Shown here piece after piece: positions 5,230 to 6,833 of a stretch of 6,833 nt of DNA. A program made the translations under genes and the position numbers. The stretch spans positions 1-6,833 of the forward strand of contig JAFYEQ010000132.1 of assembly GCA_017544185.1 (NCBI GenBank), written 5' to 3'. Source of the DNA: Oscillospiraceae bacterium. Lineage in GTDB: Bacteria > Bacillota > Clostridia > Oscillospirales > Ruminococcaceae. The first letter of the stretch is position 1; every line of letters starts with the position of its first letter. The notes beneath the pieces are model-generated. The model saw only the letters and a program-made list of their open reading frames with translations. It was not told the origin of the DNA and ran no database searches.

Positions 5230-6833
5230 TCATCTATGCACTCTCGCCTGCTTGCGCCGCTGCTTGCAGGCGTAGAGCAGATCGTCCGCAGCGTCCAGCG
5301 CTGCCTTGAGATCGTATACGTTCTCGCATATATGCTCGGTGATGCCCATGGATATGCCGAAGAGATAGGGCTTCTGGCCGCTCATATTGAAGTGGGCCAC
5401 CAGATCGTCCATATGTCTGCCGATGCTGTCTTTGCTGATGATGCCGTCGGATGGCACCAGCGCTGCGAACTCATCTCCGCCCAGCCTGCCAAGCACCGCC
5501 TCCGCACCGAACACCTCACGCATATATTCCGTCACCCGTTTAAGGGACATATCTCCCTCGATATGCCCGTACAGGTCGTTGACGATCTTCAGATCGTCCA
5601 TATCCGCGTAACATACCAGATACTCCGCCCGTCCCCTGCGCTCGAACACGGTATCCGCAGCGGAGTAGAAGCCGCGGCGGTTGTATACCCCCGTCAGCTC
5701 GTCCACCTGAGACTCCTTCTGCAGCGCCAGATTAGCGGTCTGCAGCCGCACCACCAGCCGCTCCTGGGCGTGGATCATATCCAGTGTCCTGACTGCGGCG
5801 CTGACCACGTAGGTGATCATCTCCAGCCTGTTGAACAGGTCTGTATCCTCGGGCTCGATCAGCATCAGACCGTACTGGGTCTCTGCCGCATAGAGATCTG
5901 CTGCGATGAAGCAGCGCTGCCTGTCGGTGCAAAGATACTTGTTGTCGAACACATCTGCAGTGGTCATGATCCTGTCATCGTCGGGTATGTCGCATACCTC
6001 TTCACCGATGCAGTATGAACGGAAGTGCCAGCTCCTCTCCCCTGCATACTCATCGCCGCGGATATGCACCGCAGGCGTATCAAGGGTGTACAGGAAGCCG
6101 GATCTCGCCCCCAGCAGCGACAGTCTCTTCATGGACCTGTCGTAGCTGTTCTTCAGATCCTGGCTGAACATCATGGCGTCATGCATGAACAGGTCGTTCA
6201 CGTGACCGCGATCCCGCTCGGCCTGTCTGATACGGATCAGCTCGTTCTCTTCCAGCTTGTCGAACCGTCTGGGATCATACTCTTCCCGCATACACGACTG
6301 ACGGCGTATGAAGTCTGTGGGCATGAGAGGATCGTCGTCGGGTATGCCGCAAAGGGCGTGATACGCCTTCTCCACGGCTCTGGCACCCAGCTTCACGGGA
6401 TCCGCTCTGACGGTAGCCAGCTGCGGTGACAGCTCCCTTGCCACGGGCAGATCATCAAAGCCCGTGACGGCGATGTCCGTGCCGATCCTCTTCCCACGCT
6501 CGCGGATCACCTCGTATACCACAGAGGCGATGATATCATTTATGCATACTATCGCATCTATCTCCGGAGATCCGTCGATGAGACGCGCAGCCTCTTCACG
6601 GCAGAACTCGTTTATCTCGCTCTGCATGATGTACCTGTCGGGGAGCTCTATGCCATGCTTCGCCAGACCCTCCCTGAACGCGGAGAGCCTGAGCACACAC
6701 TGTGCATTGTCAAGGTCACCTGTCATTATGGCGATATGCCGCCTCCCCTGTGAGACCAGCTCGTCCACAACGGCGATGATGCCCGACCTGTTGTCAAAAT
6801 CGAGATGATCGTACCCCTCGATCTCGGCAGCCA
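5230..6833 (-). CDS. LacI-type sugar-sensor / GAF-like / GGDEF diguanylate cyclase, 5' end outside window
   Basis: 533 codons are visible, counting from the first full codon at 6829-6831; the frame stays open to the window edge. Residues about 1-180 are the second half of a LacI/GalR periplasmic-binding-protein-like sensor: DNRSGI, RRHIAIMTGD, DAIVCINDIIA, VTGFDDLPVA (122-131) and LATVRADPVKLGARA. Residues about 225-350 (LLGARSGFLYTL, QYGLMLIEPED) look GAF-like. A helical stretch at 351-376 leads into DELTGVYNRRGF. The GGDEF domain has YADMDDLKIVND (metal ligand D410; N418 and D419) and RLGGDEF at 449-455. It should make cyclic di-GMP from two GTP in the cytoplasm. The RxxD inhibitory site is replaced by GAEA. 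About 100 or more N-terminal residues are missing, so whether a DNA-binding domain exists is unknown. The GTG at 6768 is not the true start. It is convergent with the sugar-binding lipoprotein gene. Confidence 0.88.
   Translation of the reverse strand, partial: AAEIEGYDHLDFDNRSGIIAVVDELVSQGRRHIAIMTGDLDNAQCVLRLSAFREGLAKHGIELPDRYIMQSEINEFCREEAARLIDGSPEIDAIVCINDIIASVVYEVIRERGKRIGTDIAVTGFDDLPVARELSPQLATVRADPVKLGARAVEKAYHALCGIPDDDPLMPTDFIRRQSCMREEYDPRRFDKLEENELIRIRQAERDRGHVNDLFMHDAMMFSQDLKNSYDRSMKRLSLLGARSGFLYTLDTPAVHIRGDEYAGERSWHFRSYCIGEEVCDIPDDDRIMTTADVFDNKYLCTDRQRCFIAADLYAAETQYGLMLIEPEDTDLFNRLEMITYVVSAAVRTLDMIHAQERLVVRLQTANLALQKESQVDELTGVYNRRGFYSAADTVFERRGRAEYLVCYADMDDLKIVNDLYGHIEGDMSLKRVTEYMREVFGAEAVLGRLGGDEFAALVPSDGIISKDSIGRHMDDLVAHFNMSGQKPYLFGISMGITEHICENVYDLKAALDAADDLLYACKQRRKQARVHR

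Noticed and set aside
5104..6018. Plus-strand open frame of 304 codons opposite the GGDEF gene
   Set aside because: It mirrors a clear GGDEF coding sequence, starts inside the palindromic intergenic region and lacks a ribosome binding site.
6766..6768. GTG as the start of the sensor-GGDEF protein
   Set aside because: The frame remains open to the window edge and the upstream codons (DFDNRSGI) match the LacI sensor fold, so this is an internal Val.

Overview
The window reads as chromosomal DNA of a moderate-G+C Gram-positive gut or rumen anaerobe of the Ruminococcus type (Oscillospiraceae/Ruminococcaceae). The pointers are strong AGGAGG ribosome binding sites, consensus TTGACR-17-TATAAT promoters with a TGG extension before the -10 box, a lipoprotein sugar-binding protein preceded by a CcpA/LacI-type operator, and a membrane-anchored clostripain whose N-terminus carries a GLGTGPVG motif. 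The genus is an inference; no rRNA or tRNA gene is present.

Left part (1-3012, minus strand): a two-gene operon is read from a consensus promoter at 2984-3012. The first gene (1557-2876) encodes a 439-residue protein with an unrecognised N-terminal domain and a C-terminal NYN (PIN-like) nuclease-type domain. The second (1-1548) encodes a signal-anchored clostripain-type (peptidase C11) cysteine protease. Its ribosome binding site overlaps the stop codon of the first gene, so the two are probably translationally coupled. The last 29 codons of the protease look frameshifted.

Middle (3087-4961, plus strand): a divergent consensus promoter drives a short HinT-type histidine triad protein (3149-3487). 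It is followed by a hairpin, a perfect match to the catabolite-responsive element consensus (3553-3569), and a CUT1-type sugar-binding lipoprotein (3585-4961). No permease or ATPase genes follow the binding protein.

Right part (4962-6833): a gene-free stretch of 268 bases is packed with inverted repeats, including two tandem, diverged hairpin units. It ends in an 11-bp-stem hairpin that probably terminates the convergent last gene. That gene (5230-6833, minus strand, 5' end outside the window) encodes a LacI-type sugar-sensor domain, a GAF-like middle region, a helical linker and a GGDEF diguanylate cyclase domain with intact metal and substrate residues but no RxxD inhibitory site.

The right half reads as a carbohydrate uptake and sensing locus, in which a binding protein sits tail to tail with a putative sugar-responsive cyclic-di-GMP synthase. 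The left operon has no evident link to it and pairs a cytoplasmic nuclease-like protein with an outward-facing protease. The points most worth following are that operon, the protease frameshift, the matching dyads inside the two divergent promoters, and the repeat-dense intergenic region.
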